This document shows, piece after piece, positions 34,203 through 42,954 of a stretch of 64,000 nt of DNA. The stretch is from Psychrobacillus glaciei (lineage in GTDB: Bacteria > Bacillota > Bacilli > Bacillales_A > Planococcaceae): positions 124,001 to 188,000 of the forward strand of contig NZ_CP031223.1 of NCBI RefSeq assembly GCF_008973485.1, read 5' to 3'. Both the position numbers and the translations under genes were made by a program. The first letter of the stretch is position 1. Every line of letters begins with the position of its first letter. The notes below the pieces were generated by a model. That model made no database searches, was not told where the DNA came from, and was given only the letters and a program-made list of their open reading frames with translations.

Positions 34203-35642
34203 ATGGATGAAAAAGATAAAGTGACAGCCAAGAAGGAAATGTCTTTAATATGGGCACTGATTCCTTTATTTGTCATGATAGCTTGCATGATTGTTACAGT
34301 AGTAATTTTGAAACAAGGACCACATATTCCATTAATAATTGGTACATCCGTTGCAGCGTTAGTTGCTTGGAAGCATGGGTTTAAGTGGAATGACATTGAA
34401 GAAATGATGTATAAGGGGATTAAACTAGCATTACCAGCAGTAGTAATTATTATATTAGTAGGTCTGACAATAGGAGCTTGGATTGGTGGCGGAGTAGTTG
34501 CTACGATGATATATTACGGACTTAAAATAATTACTCCAGCACTATTCTTAGTGACGATTTGTATTATTTGTGGAGTTGTTTCGTTAGCTATTGGTAGTTC
34601 ATGGTCTACAATGGGAACAATCGGTGTAGCGGGAATGGGTATCGGACTAAGCATGGGTATACCAGCACCAATTATAGCGGGAGCAGTTATCTCAGGTGCA
34701 TATTTTGGGGACAAGATGTCGCCTTTATCGGATACAACGAATTTAGCAGCAGGTTTAACGGACACAGATTTATTTGTACATATTCGTCATATGTTTTATA
34801 CAACGATCCCAGGACTCTTAATTGCCCTTACGGTATATGGAATCTTAGGATTACAATATAGAAATAGTAATATTGATCAAGAGAGTATTCAGCAAACAAT
34901 CTTCATGTTAGAAAAAAGTTTTGTCATCTCACCATGGTTATTATTAATACCAGTTGCTGTAATTGTACTTGTAGCTACGAAAGTTCCTGCTATACCAGCA
35001 TTAGTAGTAGGTATTATTCTTGGGTCTTTAGCGCAAGTATTTGTTCAAGGCGGGAGCTTGTCAGAAGCTATCGGAGCGCTTCAAAGTGGTTTTGTAATCG
35101 ATACTGGAAACGCAATGGTTGACGATTTATTTAATCGTGGTGGATTAGATTCGATGATGTATACCGTATCAATGACACTTGTCGCGATGACATTTGGCGG
35201 TATTTTAGAGTATTCGGGTATGCTTCAATCCATTATGAATCAAATTTTAAAAGCTGCAAAAACAGCGGGTTCACTAATCGTATCTACGCTTATCGCTTGT
35301 TTTGCGACAAATGCATCTTGTTCAGAACAATATATCTCTATTGTAGTACCTGCGCGTATGTTCGCAACAGCCTATACAAAAATGGGTCTTAAATCTAAAA
35401 ATCTATCAAGAGCGTTAGAAGATGGTGGAACACTTACTTCTGTCTTTGTCCCTTGGAACACATGTGGGGTATTTATACTTGGTACTCTTGGTGTAGGCAC
35501 ATTCGAATATGCACCATATGCAGTGTTAAACCTCGTTGTACCAATTATTTCTGTTATATATGCATTAACTGGCTTCACGATCCAAAAACTATCAGCAGCA
35601 GAAATCGTAGAAATACAAAATAGAAAAGCAATAGAAGCTTAA
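34203..35642 (+). CDS. NhaC-family Na+/H+ antiporter
   Basis: 479 aa, about 12 membrane segments. NhaC features: LVGLTIGAWIGGGVVATMIY, the GSSWSTMGTIGVAGMGIG stretch, SGAYFGDKMSPLSDTTNLAA with conserved acidic and polar residues, and CSEQYISIVVPARMF with LEDGGTLTSVFVPWNTCG in the second half. Bacterial NhaC relatives exchange sodium for protons, malate/lactate or amino-acid-like solutes. Placement between an amidohydrolase and a dipeptide epimerase group suggests solute exchange in that pathway (inference). ATG after AGGGGG. Confidence 0.88.
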   Translation: MDEKDKVTAKKEMSLIWALIPLFVMIACMIVTVVILKQGPHIPLIIGTSVAALVAWKHGFKWNDIEEMMYKGIKLALPAVVIIILVGLTIGAWIGGGVVATMIYYGLKIITPALFLVTICIICGVVSLAIGSSWSTMGTIGVAGMGIGLSMGIPAPIIAGAVISGAYFGDKMSPLSDTTNLAAGLTDTDLFVHIRHMFYTTIPGLLIALTVYGILGLQYRNSNIDQESIQQTIFMLEKSFVISPWLLLIPVAVIVLVATKVPAIPALVVGIILGSLAQVFVQGGSLSEAIGALQSGFVIDTGNAMVDDLFNRGGLDSMMYTVSMTLVAMTFGGILEYSGMLQSIMNQILKAAKTAGSLIVSTLIACFATNASCSEQYISIVVPARMFATAYTKMGLKSKNLSRALEDGGTLTSVFVPWNTCGVFILGTLGVGTFEYAPYAVLNLVVPIISVIYALTGFTIQKLSAAEIVEIQNRKAIEA

Positions 35643-35651
35643 TCAAAAAGT

Positions 35652-35699
35652 AGCTGTCCCAAAAGTCATCAGTAAAACGACTTGGAGGACAGCTTTTTA
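35652..35699 (+). terminator. Terminator of nhaC
   Basis: AGCTGTCC / GGACAGCT with an inner AAGTC/GACTT stem, then T5. Confidence 0.8.
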
Positions 35700-35749
35700 A
35701 AATTTAAAAAAGGCAAAAGACAGTGAATATATTACATTAAATAGCACAT

Positions 35750-35811
35750 CGAGACCAAAACCATTGAATTCGCAACCAAATTGGAAAAATCGAGACCAAT
35801 TTAAAGTTGGA
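35750..35811. repeat. 21-nt degenerate repeat, second locus
   Basis: Units begin at 35750, 35771 and 35791 (CGAGACCAA, CGCAACCAA, CGAGACCAA). GCAACCAAATTG is identical to a unit of the 1376-1484 array read on the minus strand. Confidence 0.5.
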
Positions 35812-35907
35812 GCTATTTATATGAAGGTCAAATGCCCGATAGTATCCAGATTTAGCGAGGATTCTATAAAAAAATTAGAAAGTATATGCTATTTTATTTA
35901 GTAACTG

Positions 35908-36091
35908 TCCAGACTTCAGCGCCTTGCCCCTCGGGGTCAAATGGGAAAAAGTTGCGGTGACTGGAGAGCTGCCTCCTGGACCCGCACGATGCGGGTCATG
36001 TCTGTTTTGCCACAGGATGTGGCGAACTTTGCAGACCTAACTCTATCCCCATTTGCCTGTCGGGGCAGACATAGGTGCTTGCGCTTTTCTT
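35908..36091. repeat. GC-rich dispersed repeat with two mini-hairpins
   Basis: Starts CTGTCCAGACTTCAGCGCC, a common Bacillales repeat form, and ends GGTGCTTGCGCTTTTCTTA. It contains CCCGC-ACGAT-GCGGG (35981-35995) and GCCAC-AGGAT-GTGGC (36009-36023). The loops are the reverse complements of those in the 13975-14170 repeat. It abuts the 3' end of the regulator gene at 36094. Confidence 0.65.
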
Positions 36092-36093
36092 AT

Positions 36094-37338
36094 TTACAAG
36101 TAAGTTGGGAAATTTAGTTCGTAAATCGCGCGGGGGCGCCCTTGTTGGTAGGTCATTTCTTCACCGACAATGCGAGCATACCCATGATCAACTAGTTTTT
36201 TTAAGATTCGTTCCGTTGTACGTCTACTTACTTGTAAATAGATTTCTAAATCAGAGGCTGTAAATTCAGTCGATTTATGAGAACGACTAAACTGCATCAC
36301 TTTCGATAAATTCGCAGGACTTAGAGTTGTATCTTTCGCTAACAGTGCGAGCTTTGGTTCACTTGTCTTTAGATTTACTTGTTTTTGATTGTTTGGATAA
36401 GGCCCTAACAATTCCTTTTGGTCGGTTATTAGGTAAGCTGTATTCTCCGTTGCGTAGGGTAGTGCATCACGAGCATTTTGCGTTGCCTCTATAACTGTTT
36501 TACCAAATCCAAATGCTATATATAGTGGTGAAGTAGCGAGTTCAAACCACGTTTCTAATGTATTGCTTTTCAATGCTTCCTGGATGTCGCCTTGTGTAGA
36601 ATATAGCACATATAAATTCTCTTCTGCTGAAACTGCAGTTGCTTGTATAGATCCTGAAATTTTCATTAACAGGTCTTCTGACATTGATTGATTGTCGTTT
36701 AATTGTATATAGCCAACAGCTATTTTAGCGGATTGGCTTTTGGCAAGTAGGGCCATAGATTTAGTCTCTTCAATTCCCTTCAATATAGAGCTTTTAGGGT
36801 CAATCATTCGAATAACAGAAATATTTTTTTCTTTTAATTCTTGATAAACTGCATGAATACTAGTAATTGCTAGAGAGGATTCACCATTTTTTTGTAATTT
36901 GGAATGGAAAGAAACGACTTCCTGCAAATTAAAACCAGAATCAATTTGCATCATATATGGTTGTTGTTCCATTTGAGCTATATCCTCCAAAACACTATGA
37001 ACACTTCTTGGTTCGATTAAGTCGATAGATATCTGTTGGATAGGTATAGACTCAGAAAAGCAAATGGATAAAAGTGTAGTACTAATAGCAGTTTCATCTT
37101 GCCTTAAATAATGAGAAGGAACAGGTAATTTCTCTCTAGCTTCCTTAGCGTAAATATATGGAAGGGAGCCAGAAAAAAACACAGCATCGCAGGGATTAAT
37201 TTTGGACACTATATACATTGCTTCCATGGGTGTATTATAGATATAATAGTCCAAACGGATAGAAATTAGTTCATGTTCAAATTGTCTTAAATGTTCGATA
37301 AACTTGCTGGAACCTAAGACAGCAATGCGTGTAATCAT
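36094..37338 (-). CDS. Winged-helix transcriptional regulator with large N-terminal sensor region
   Basis: 414 aa. The C-terminal ~65 residues form a winged helix: FTASDLEIYLQVSRRTTERIL, KLVDHGYARIVGEE and GRPRAIYEL. The first ~340 residues are an unassigned ligand or signal region; the part around FGFGKTVIEATQNARDAL resembles GGDEF/GTP-cyclohydrolase-III-like folds seen in some regulators. ATG after AGAGGTG. Divergent from the epimerase gene across a 90-base gap that holds one of the two shared sites, so it is the best candidate for the protein binding them. Confidence 0.7.
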   Translation of the reverse strand: MITRIAVLGSSKFIEHLRQFEHELISIRLDYYIYNTPMEAMYIVSKINPCDAVFFSGSLPYIYAKEAREKLPVPSHYLRQDETAISTTLLSICFSESIPIQQISIDLIEPRSVHSVLEDIAQMEQQPYMMQIDSGFNLQEVVSFHSKLQKNGESSLAITSIHAVYQELKEKNISVIRMIDPKSSILKGIEETKSMALLAKSQSAKIAVGYIQLNDNQSMSEDLLMKISGSIQATAVSAEENLYVLYSTQGDIQEALKSNTLETWFELATSPLYIAFGFGKTVIEATQNARDALPYATENTAYLITDQKELLGPYPNNQKQVNLKTSEPKLALLAKDTTLSPANLSKVMQFSRSHKSTEFTASDLEIYLQVSRRTTERILKKLVDHGYARIVGEEMTYQQGRPRAIYELNFPTYL

Positions 37339-37362
37339 CCTTGCACCTCTTTTTTTGGTTTT

Positions 37363-37385
37363 TTAACGACTATTTAACGACAACT
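37363..37385. promoter_or_regulatory. Shared regulatory site between regulator and epimerase
   Basis: TTAACGACTATTTAACG followed by ACAACT: two TTAACGAC half-sites in direct repeat, 11 bases apart. It is a near copy of the site at 34144-34166 upstream of nhaC. Confidence 0.6.
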
Positions 37386-37428
37386 ATAACTGAGGATTAA
37401 AAATTTGTAAAGAAAGTTGGAATATAAA

Positions 37429-38541
37429 ATGAAGATTAAAGAAATAGAAATATATGCTATAAGACTACCATTAGTTGAGCCATTTATTATTAGTTATCAC
37501 ACTTACGAAGATATGCCTTCTATTATTGTAAAGCTAACAACAGAGGATGGTCTAGTAGGATACGGGGAAGCTGTTGCAGATGAGCATGTAACGGGAGAAA
37601 CGTGGGAAAGTACATATGCATTATTGCAAAACACATTGGCTCCTTTGTTAATCGGAAAAAATCCAATGGAATTTGAGCGGTTACATGAAATGATGGATAA
37701 ATCGGTATATCAAGCACCAGCAGCCAAAGCTGCAATCGATATTGCTTGTTACGATGTAGTGGGAAAAAAATTGGGTGTACCGGTCTATCAATTACTTGGT
37801 GGACGTTACCACGAAAAGTTTCCAATTACACATGTATTAAGTATCGGAACACCTGAGAAGATGGCGGAAGAGGCAGCAACTCGTATGAAAGAAGGCTATT
37901 CATCGTTTAAAATGAAAGTTGGAACTGAAGTACAGGCGGATGTAAAACGAGTTCAAGCAGTACGTGCAAAAGTAGGAGATGATATTGCGATTCGTGTTGA
38001 TGTCAATCAAGGTTGGAAAAACAGTGCGAATACAATTACGGCAATGCATCAGTTAGAACATGCTGGACTTGATTGGTTGGAGCAGCCGGTAGTTGCAGAT
38101 GATTTTAACGGAATGGTGGAAGTAAAAGCGAAAACAAGCACTCCCCTTATGATGGACGAAGGTTTAAGAGGTATTCGAGATATGCGCGAATTAATCGAAA
38201 AACAAGCGGCCCATAAGGTAAATATCAAATTGATGAAATGCGGTGGCATTTATCCAGCAATGAAGCTTGCGCATATGGCGGAAATGGCTGGAATCGAATG
38301 TCAAATTGGATCTATGGTTGAGTCTTCTATTGGTTCTGCAGCTGGTTTCCACGTTGCATTTTCTAAAAAATCATTCACTAGTGTAGAGTTAACGGGCCCG
38401 CTCAAGTTCTCAAAAGACGTTGGAAATTTACACTATGATGTGCCTTTTATTAAACTAAATGAACGGGCTGGTCTAGGTGTCGATATAGATGAAGTCATTT
38501 TACAAGAGCTAACAGAGTTTTCTACGAAAGTAACAAAGTAA
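37429..38541 (+). CDS. Enolase-superfamily dipeptide epimerase (L-Ala-D/L-Glu epimerase-like)
   Basis: 370 aa muconate-lactonising-enzyme-type protein. Active-site order: FKMKVG (KxK base), RVDVNQGW (metal Asp), WLEQPV (metal Glu), MMDEGL (metal Asp) and VNIKLMKCGG (second Lys base), i.e. the two-lysine 1,1-proton-transfer set of dipeptide epimerases such as YkfB. Likely role: racemising the second residue of a cell-wall-derived or other dipeptide so peptidases can cleave it. ATG 37429 is chosen; TTG 37417 is possible. The acetyltransferase gene follows after 11 bases. The upstream operator suggests regulation by the divergent gene. Confidence 0.86.
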   Translation: MKIKEIEIYAIRLPLVEPFIISYHTYEDMPSIIVKLTTEDGLVGYGEAVADEHVTGETWESTYALLQNTLAPLLIGKNPMEFERLHEMMDKSVYQAPAAKAAIDIACYDVVGKKLGVPVYQLLGGRYHEKFPITHVLSIGTPEKMAEEAATRMKEGYSSFKMKVGTEVQADVKRVQAVRAKVGDDIAIRVDVNQGWKNSANTITAMHQLEHAGLDWLEQPVVADDFNGMVEVKAKTSTPLMMDEGLRGIRDMRELIEKQAAHKVNIKLMKCGGIYPAMKLAHMAEMAGIECQIGSMVESSIGSAAGFHVAFSKKSFTSVELTGPLKFSKDVGNLHYDVPFIKLNERAGLGVDIDEVILQELTEFSTKVTK

Positions 38542-38552
38542 GAGGTGTTTGG

Positions 38553-39242
38553 ATGAAAGAATGGAAAGGGTATCTTGGCGAAAAAGAGTATGTTATCCGA
38601 GAGCTGACAATAGATAGTATAGAAAATATTTTACGCATTCAAGAAGTTGTTTTGAAGACAATTGCAAACAATAATTTTTTATCTCCATTAACAAAGGAAG
38701 AATATGAACATTCTATAGCACGTCACTTAATGGTTGGTGTATTTGTAGAAGATCAGTTAATCGCATTCCGCGCATTGGCACTTCCTGAAATAGACGAATA
38801 TCATCTAGGATACGATATCGGACTTGGGACGGAGCAATTAGACAAAGTAGTCTATCAAGAAATTACAAATGTTCATCCTAATTATCGTGGGTTTGGCTTG
38901 CAAAAAAAACTTGGAACTATCGTAATGGAGCTTCTAGATGCTTCACCGTATACACATGTATGTTCAACGGTTGCCCCGTTTAATATTGCAAGTTTAAAAG
39001 ACAAACTAAGCCAAGGTATGGTTATTGGTGCACTGAAAAAGAAATACGGTGAAATGCTACGTTACGTATTTTATAAAAAGCTCCATGAAGATCGTAAAGC
39101 CAGTACCAAAGTTTTGGAAATCAATATGGACGATACTGAAAAACAGCAGCAACTACTTGTAGAGGGTTGGATCGGAACAGGTATAATACAAAAAAAAGAT
39201 GTTTGGTACGTAACATATGAGGAAAAAGGGTTTTATTTGTAA
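38553..39242 (+). CDS. GNAT-like acyltransferase in the epimerase operon
   Basis: 229 aa. A central acetyl-CoA region reads TNVHPNYRGFGLQKKLG and is followed by CSTVAPFNIASLKDKL, as in GNAT proteins. The C-terminal ~60 residues form an extra segment of unknown role. ATG after AGAGGTG and close coupling to the epimerase suggest one operon. It may acetylate, and so inactivate or tag, an amino acid or peptide intermediate, the reverse of the neighbouring amidohydrolase reaction (inference). Confidence 0.75.
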   Translation: MKEWKGYLGEKEYVIRELTIDSIENILRIQEVVLKTIANNNFLSPLTKEEYEHSIARHLMVGVFVEDQLIAFRALALPEIDEYHLGYDIGLGTEQLDKVVYQEITNVHPNYRGFGLQKKLGTIVMELLDASPYTHVCSTVAPFNIASLKDKLSQGMVIGALKKKYGEMLRYVFYKKLHEDRKASTKVLEINMDDTEKQQQLLVEGWIGTGIIQKKDVWYVTYEEKGFYL

Positions 39243-39250
39243 AATAAGAG

Positions 39251-39291
39251 AACACTTAGTGAGATTTTAATTCACACTAGGTGTTTTTTTT
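39251..39291 (+). terminator. Terminator of the epimerase operon
   Basis: AACACTTAGTG / CACTAGGTGTT stem followed by T8. Confidence 0.85.
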
Positions 39292-39551
39292 GTTTTACTC
39301 AATTCAGTAAAATCAAACCAATCCTAATAAGGGATATTGCTTTGTTGAACAATAAAATAAATAGAAGGATATTATAAAAGGTAAAAAGAAAACTTATAAA
39401 AGACGTATGTTTTCTCCTAAATCTAAAATCCTTTAAAATAACTGCTAATTATGAATATTATGCTATATTTAATATAGGTAATTATTCTAGGAGGGGGATT
39501 AATTTACAATTAGAGGTTGTGCTCAGACCAAAAGAAACTGGGGGTATTATT

Positions 39552-40745
39552 TTGAAGAAATATATACAATTTATAGGTTTCCTTGTAATTATTCTTTATG
39601 GATGCGCTCCAGATCCAGTCAAAATAGAAGAAGAAAGTTTCGAAACAATAGATGAACCCAAAACTGTTGAAAAACAAGAAATAATGAACGATGAAAGTGA
39701 ATTAGTAAAATCTCAATTTGTCCCAATGCTTGAAGCTGTAAACAATAATAATGAAGAAGGATTTCTAGAATTTCAAAACAGTGAAAATTCCTTGTTTTAT
39801 AAAGAGCAAAAGAGATGGATAGAAGAAGCTGTTTTTAAAAAGCAACAAGGCTATACTTTTTCCGTGAACATTGGAGAAGTAAATCTAATGTCTTCAGATA
39901 AAGGGATTATAGAATTAATTGTAAACATGAAATATCAAGACAAGGGAACTCAAAATAAAGTGATATACTCAATTGTTAAATTAAAGAACAAGTGGGTAAT
40001 TGATGATGTACCTTTCAAGAAAATATCTGAAGGGAATATTGCTGTGTTATATGTTTCAGACATGGAAGAGCAAGCTTTGACTGTGTTAAGAGAGGCGAGT
40101 GATATTGTTCATCTATATAATAATGAATTTGGTTGGGATCCAAAGGATGTAACGATAAAACTTTATGATTCTAGGGAACAAGTATCTGCCACTATACCTT
40201 GGATTGGATTAACTGGTTGGAATGAGACAGGTGAGTCGCTTAAACTCATGATTGAACCGTCTGCATCCTACAGTACCCTTGCACATGAGTTAGGTCATAA
40301 TATGCTTTCTGATTTCTCCAACGATAACGTATCACTATACATTCAAGAGGGTTTCGCAACCTTACTAGAACATGTAGTAGAAAAAGATGCAGATGGTAAA
40401 CCTGTAATTAACTTAAATAATTTACCGTATAGGGAGCAGAAGTTACTATCAAATAGGGATTTGGTCTTTTTATCAATAGATGACTTGAACAAATTGGATT
40501 ACAACAACACGTTTGGAATTTATGGCTTAGGTTTTTTGCTTACCGATTACTTAATCAAAACTCAGGGCTTTGATAAATTTATGACTATGGTAAAAGAATT
40601 AATGAACGAACCATATATTGACAGTAGATCTGAACATAAACTTCAAATACTTTCAGAAAGAACAACTAAAGCAATTGAAAAAGTGTATGGATCAACCGAC
40701 CAACTATCAGATGGCTATATAAATTATTTTACTAAAAAGAATTAG
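39552..40745 (+). CDS. Lipoprotein with gluzincin-type (peptidase MA-like) domain
   Basis: 397 aa. TTG start, 7 bases after GGGGG; the open frame extends further up without a ribosome site. Lipobox LYGC after a short signal peptide. Residues ~50-150 form a small NTF2-like module (EQKRWIEEAVFKKQQGYTF onward). The C-terminal half has a zinc-peptidase signature: HELGHNML with a third-ligand Glu in YIQEGFATLLEH. It probably acts on the cell surface, substrate unknown. Monocistronic by position. Confidence 0.72.
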   Translation: MKKYIQFIGFLVIILYGCAPDPVKIEEESFETIDEPKTVEKQEIMNDESELVKSQFVPMLEAVNNNNEEGFLEFQNSENSLFYKEQKRWIEEAVFKKQQGYTFSVNIGEVNLMSSDKGIIELIVNMKYQDKGTQNKVIYSIVKLKNKWVIDDVPFKKISEGNIAVLYVSDMEEQALTVLREASDIVHLYNNEFGWDPKDVTIKLYDSREQVSATIPWIGLTGWNETGESLKLMIEPSASYSTLAHELGHNMLSDFSNDNVSLYIQEGFATLLEHVVEKDADGKPVINLNNLPYREQKLLSNRDLVFLSIDDLNKLDYNNTFGIYGLGFLLTDYLIKTQGFDKFMTMVKELMNEPYIDSRSEHKLQILSERTTKAIEKVYGSTDQLSDGYINYFTKKN

Positions 40746-40770
40746 TTTTATATAAGGGGATCCCACGTAC

Positions 40771-40848
40771 GATCGCTATGTCTGCCATTGAACAACCTGC
40801 ACGCATATAAATACAATTTTTGGTGATCGGTTTTCAAAATATCAATTT
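40771..40848 (-). pseudogene. Decayed duplicate fragment of nadA
   Basis: Plus-strand GCCATTGAACAACCTGC is shared exactly with nadA at 41757-41773, and the match continues (ACGCATAT / GCGCATAT, AAATACA, TCAAAATATC) with a 4-5-base gap. It corresponds to the NadA region around the cluster cysteine (GCSMADM). It lies about 140 bases beyond the end of the intact nadA gene, in the same orientation, and cannot be translated in one frame. Confidence 0.65.
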
Positions 40849-40940
40849 GAAATATTATTTGTTTGCATATTGTTAATTTTGCAAAGAGATACTAGTCGCA
40901 TGGAGGTGTTGTATAACAACGAAATCCCCATTTCTAGATT

Positions 40941-40981
40941 AAAAAAGGAGACACACGTCTTTTCAGACTTGGTGTCTCCTT
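40941..40981 (-). terminator. Terminator of the nadBCA operon
   Basis: AAGGAGACAC / GTGTCTCCTT perfect stem; on the minus strand it is followed by T6. Confidence 0.85.
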
Positions 40982-40988
40982 CACATTT

Positions 40989-42098
40989 TTACGCTCTTTC
41001 CAACATTCGCTCTAGTGCTTTTATGGCATCTTTTGCAGTTTCCTCGTCGACTTTTATCACATTCACTTCTTCTTCGCTTACAATGCTTTCCAAGCTCCAA
41101 AGCAGATGAGGAAGGTCGATGCGGTTCATGGTCAAACACGGGCACATGCTTGGATTCAACGAAATAATCTGTTTGTCTGGGTGGTGTTGGATAAGACGGT
41201 TGACGAGATTCATTTCCGTTCCAATTGCCCATTTACTGTCTGGTGCTGCGTTTTCGATTGCATCAATGATGTATTTTGTAGAGCCGCTATCGTCCGACAA
41301 TGCAACGACTTCTCGTGAGCATTCGGGATGAACGATAATGCGCATATCGGGATAATTTTCACGAACATAGGCTATATTTTTGACGGTGAAGTTTTCATGA
41401 ACAGAGCAATGCCCTTTCCACAAGATTACTTTTACGTCTTCGATTGCTCCTTCAAAGACGAGCTTATCGTGTATCGGATCCCAAATAGCCATTTGCTCAA
41501 GAGGAATGCCAATATCATATGCGGTGTTTCTACCTAAGTGTTGGTCTGGTAAGAACAGGATGCGTTCCTTTTGTGTGAATGCCCATTTCACCATCGAATG
41601 AGCATTGGATGAAGTCACGGTCGCACCACCATTTTTACCGACAAAGGCTTTAATGGCGGCAGTTGAATTGACGTATGTGAGTGGTACAATTGTGTCTCCA
41701 AACATTTCCGCAAGTGCAGCCCATGCGCGGTCTGTCTGGAAGATGTTCGCCATATCGGCCATTGAACAACCTGCGCGCATATCGGGTAAATACACTTTCT
41801 GCCGATCCGTCGTCAAAATATCCGCCGTTTCAGCCATAAAATGGACGCCACAAAAAACGATATGCTCCGCTTTTTCATTGGATGCGCAAATTTGGGCTAG
41901 TTGCAAGGAATCGCCAGATGCATCTGCAAACTGAATTACTTCATCTTTTTGGTAATGGTGCCCTGGGATAAAAAGTTTTTCGCCAAGTTGCTGTTTAATC
42001 TCCATAATACGTGTTTCCATTTGCTTGCGCGATAAATTCCGGTACGATTCAGGTAATGTACCGCTCATTTTCTCTTCGAAATAGTCTAAGATAGACAA
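40989..42098 (-). CDS. nadA: Quinolinate synthase
   Basis: Condenses iminoaspartate with dihydroxyacetone phosphate to quinolinate; a [4Fe-4S] enzyme of de novo NAD synthesis. Cluster cysteines are visible in [20 protein letters not shown] and [32 protein letters not shown] is the N-terminal substrate region. 369 aa, the length of Bacillus NadA. TTG start after GGAGGGA. Last gene of nadB-nadC-nadA. Confidence 0.95.
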   Translation of the reverse strand: MSILDYFEEKMSGTLPESYRNLSRKQMETRIMEIKQQLGEKLFIPGHHYQKDEVIQFADASGDSLQLAQICASNEKAEHIVFCGVHFMAETADILTTDRQKVYLPDMRAGCSMADMANIFQTDRAWAALAEMFGDTIVPLTYVNSTAAIKAFVGKNGGATVTSSNAHSMVKWAFTQKERILFLPDQHLGRNTAYDIGIPLEQMAIWDPIHDKLVFEGAIEDVKVILWKGHCSVHENFTVKNIAYVRENYPDMRIIVHPECSREVVALSDDSGSTKYIIDAIENAAPDSKWAIGTEMNLVNRLIQHHPDKQIISLNPSMCPCLTMNRIDLPHLLWSLESIVSEEEVNVIKVDEETAKDAIKALERMLERA

Positions 42099-42111
42099 GT
42101 CGATCCCTCCA

Positions 42112-42954
42112 TTAATTTGTACTGATTGTCACATTCGCACTAATGTCCAGCGCTTTTACAGAGTGTGTTAGGTACCCTAATGAAATGTATTCAACACCCG
42201 CCTCCGCATAATCGCGAATTGTATCGTTCGTGATCATCCCGGACGCTTCCGTAATAATTGTTTCTGGAACAAATTGTTTCCATTCTTTAATTGTTTCTGG
42301 TGTGCAATTGTCGAACATAATAATATCCGCTTTCGCTTCAATCGCTTCTTGCAGTTGTTCAAACGTCTCTATTTCCACTTCTATTTTGACGGTGTGGCCA
42401 ATTGTAGCTCTTACCGTTTCGACTGCTTTTGTAATGGAACCTGCAAAAGCAAGATGATTATCCTTCAACATAACTGCATCATACAATCCGTTGCGATGAT
42501 TGAATCCGCCACCCGTACGGACAGCGTATTTATCGAGCATGCGTAAGCCTGGCATCGTTTTTCGAGTGTCACACACTTTCGTTCCCGTTCCTTTGACTTT
42601 TTCCACGACTCTATGTGTCTCGGTCGCAATGGCACTCATTCGTTGGATCAAGTTCAATATGACACGTTCGCTTTTTAACAAGCTACACACAGGACCTTTC
42701 GCCGTAGCAATTACGGTCCCTTTTCCAATCTGCTCGCCATCTTCTACATGACAGATTACGTTTGACGAATCATCAACAACTCTCAATCCTTCCTCAATCA
42801 CTTTCTTACCACAAAAAATGCCATCCATTTTCGCGACGATACTCAATTCACCGGTCACTTCTTCTGGGAATAAAAAATCACTGGAGAGGTCAGTGTCTCC
42901 GATATCTTCTATATAAAATTGTTCAAGCATAGATTTCAATTTCAGTGTGTTCAC
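42112..42954 (-). CDS. nadC: Nicotinate-nucleotide pyrophosphorylase (carboxylating)
   Basis: Converts quinolinate and PRPP to nicotinate mononucleotide. Conserved blocks: [54 protein letters not shown] and [13 protein letters not shown]. 280 aa. The GTG start has GAGGGA 8 bases upstream, both lying inside the end of nadB, so the genes overlap by 32 bases; an internal ATG at 42930 is a weaker alternative. Middle gene of the operon. Confidence 0.95.
   Translation of the reverse strand: MNTLKLKSMLEQFYIEDIGDTDLSSDFLFPEEVTGELSIVAKMDGIFCGKKVIEEGLRVVDDSSNVICHVEDGEQIGKGTVIATAKGPVCSLLKSERVILNLIQRMSAIATETHRVVEKVKGTGTKVCDTRKTMPGLRMLDKYAVRTGGGFNHRNGLYDAVMLKDNHLAFAGSITKAVETVRATIGHTVKIEVEIETFEQLQEAIEAKADIIMFDNCTPETIKEWKQFVPETIITEASGMITNDTIRDYAEAGVEYISLGYLTHSVKALDISANVTISTN

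Noticed and set aside
36075-36263. Plus-strand frame over the end of the regulator gene
   Set aside because: Shadow of the 36094-37338 gene and the adjoining repeat.
40870-41109. Plus-strand frame at the end of nadA
   Set aside because: Crosses the nadBCA terminator and is antisense to nadA.
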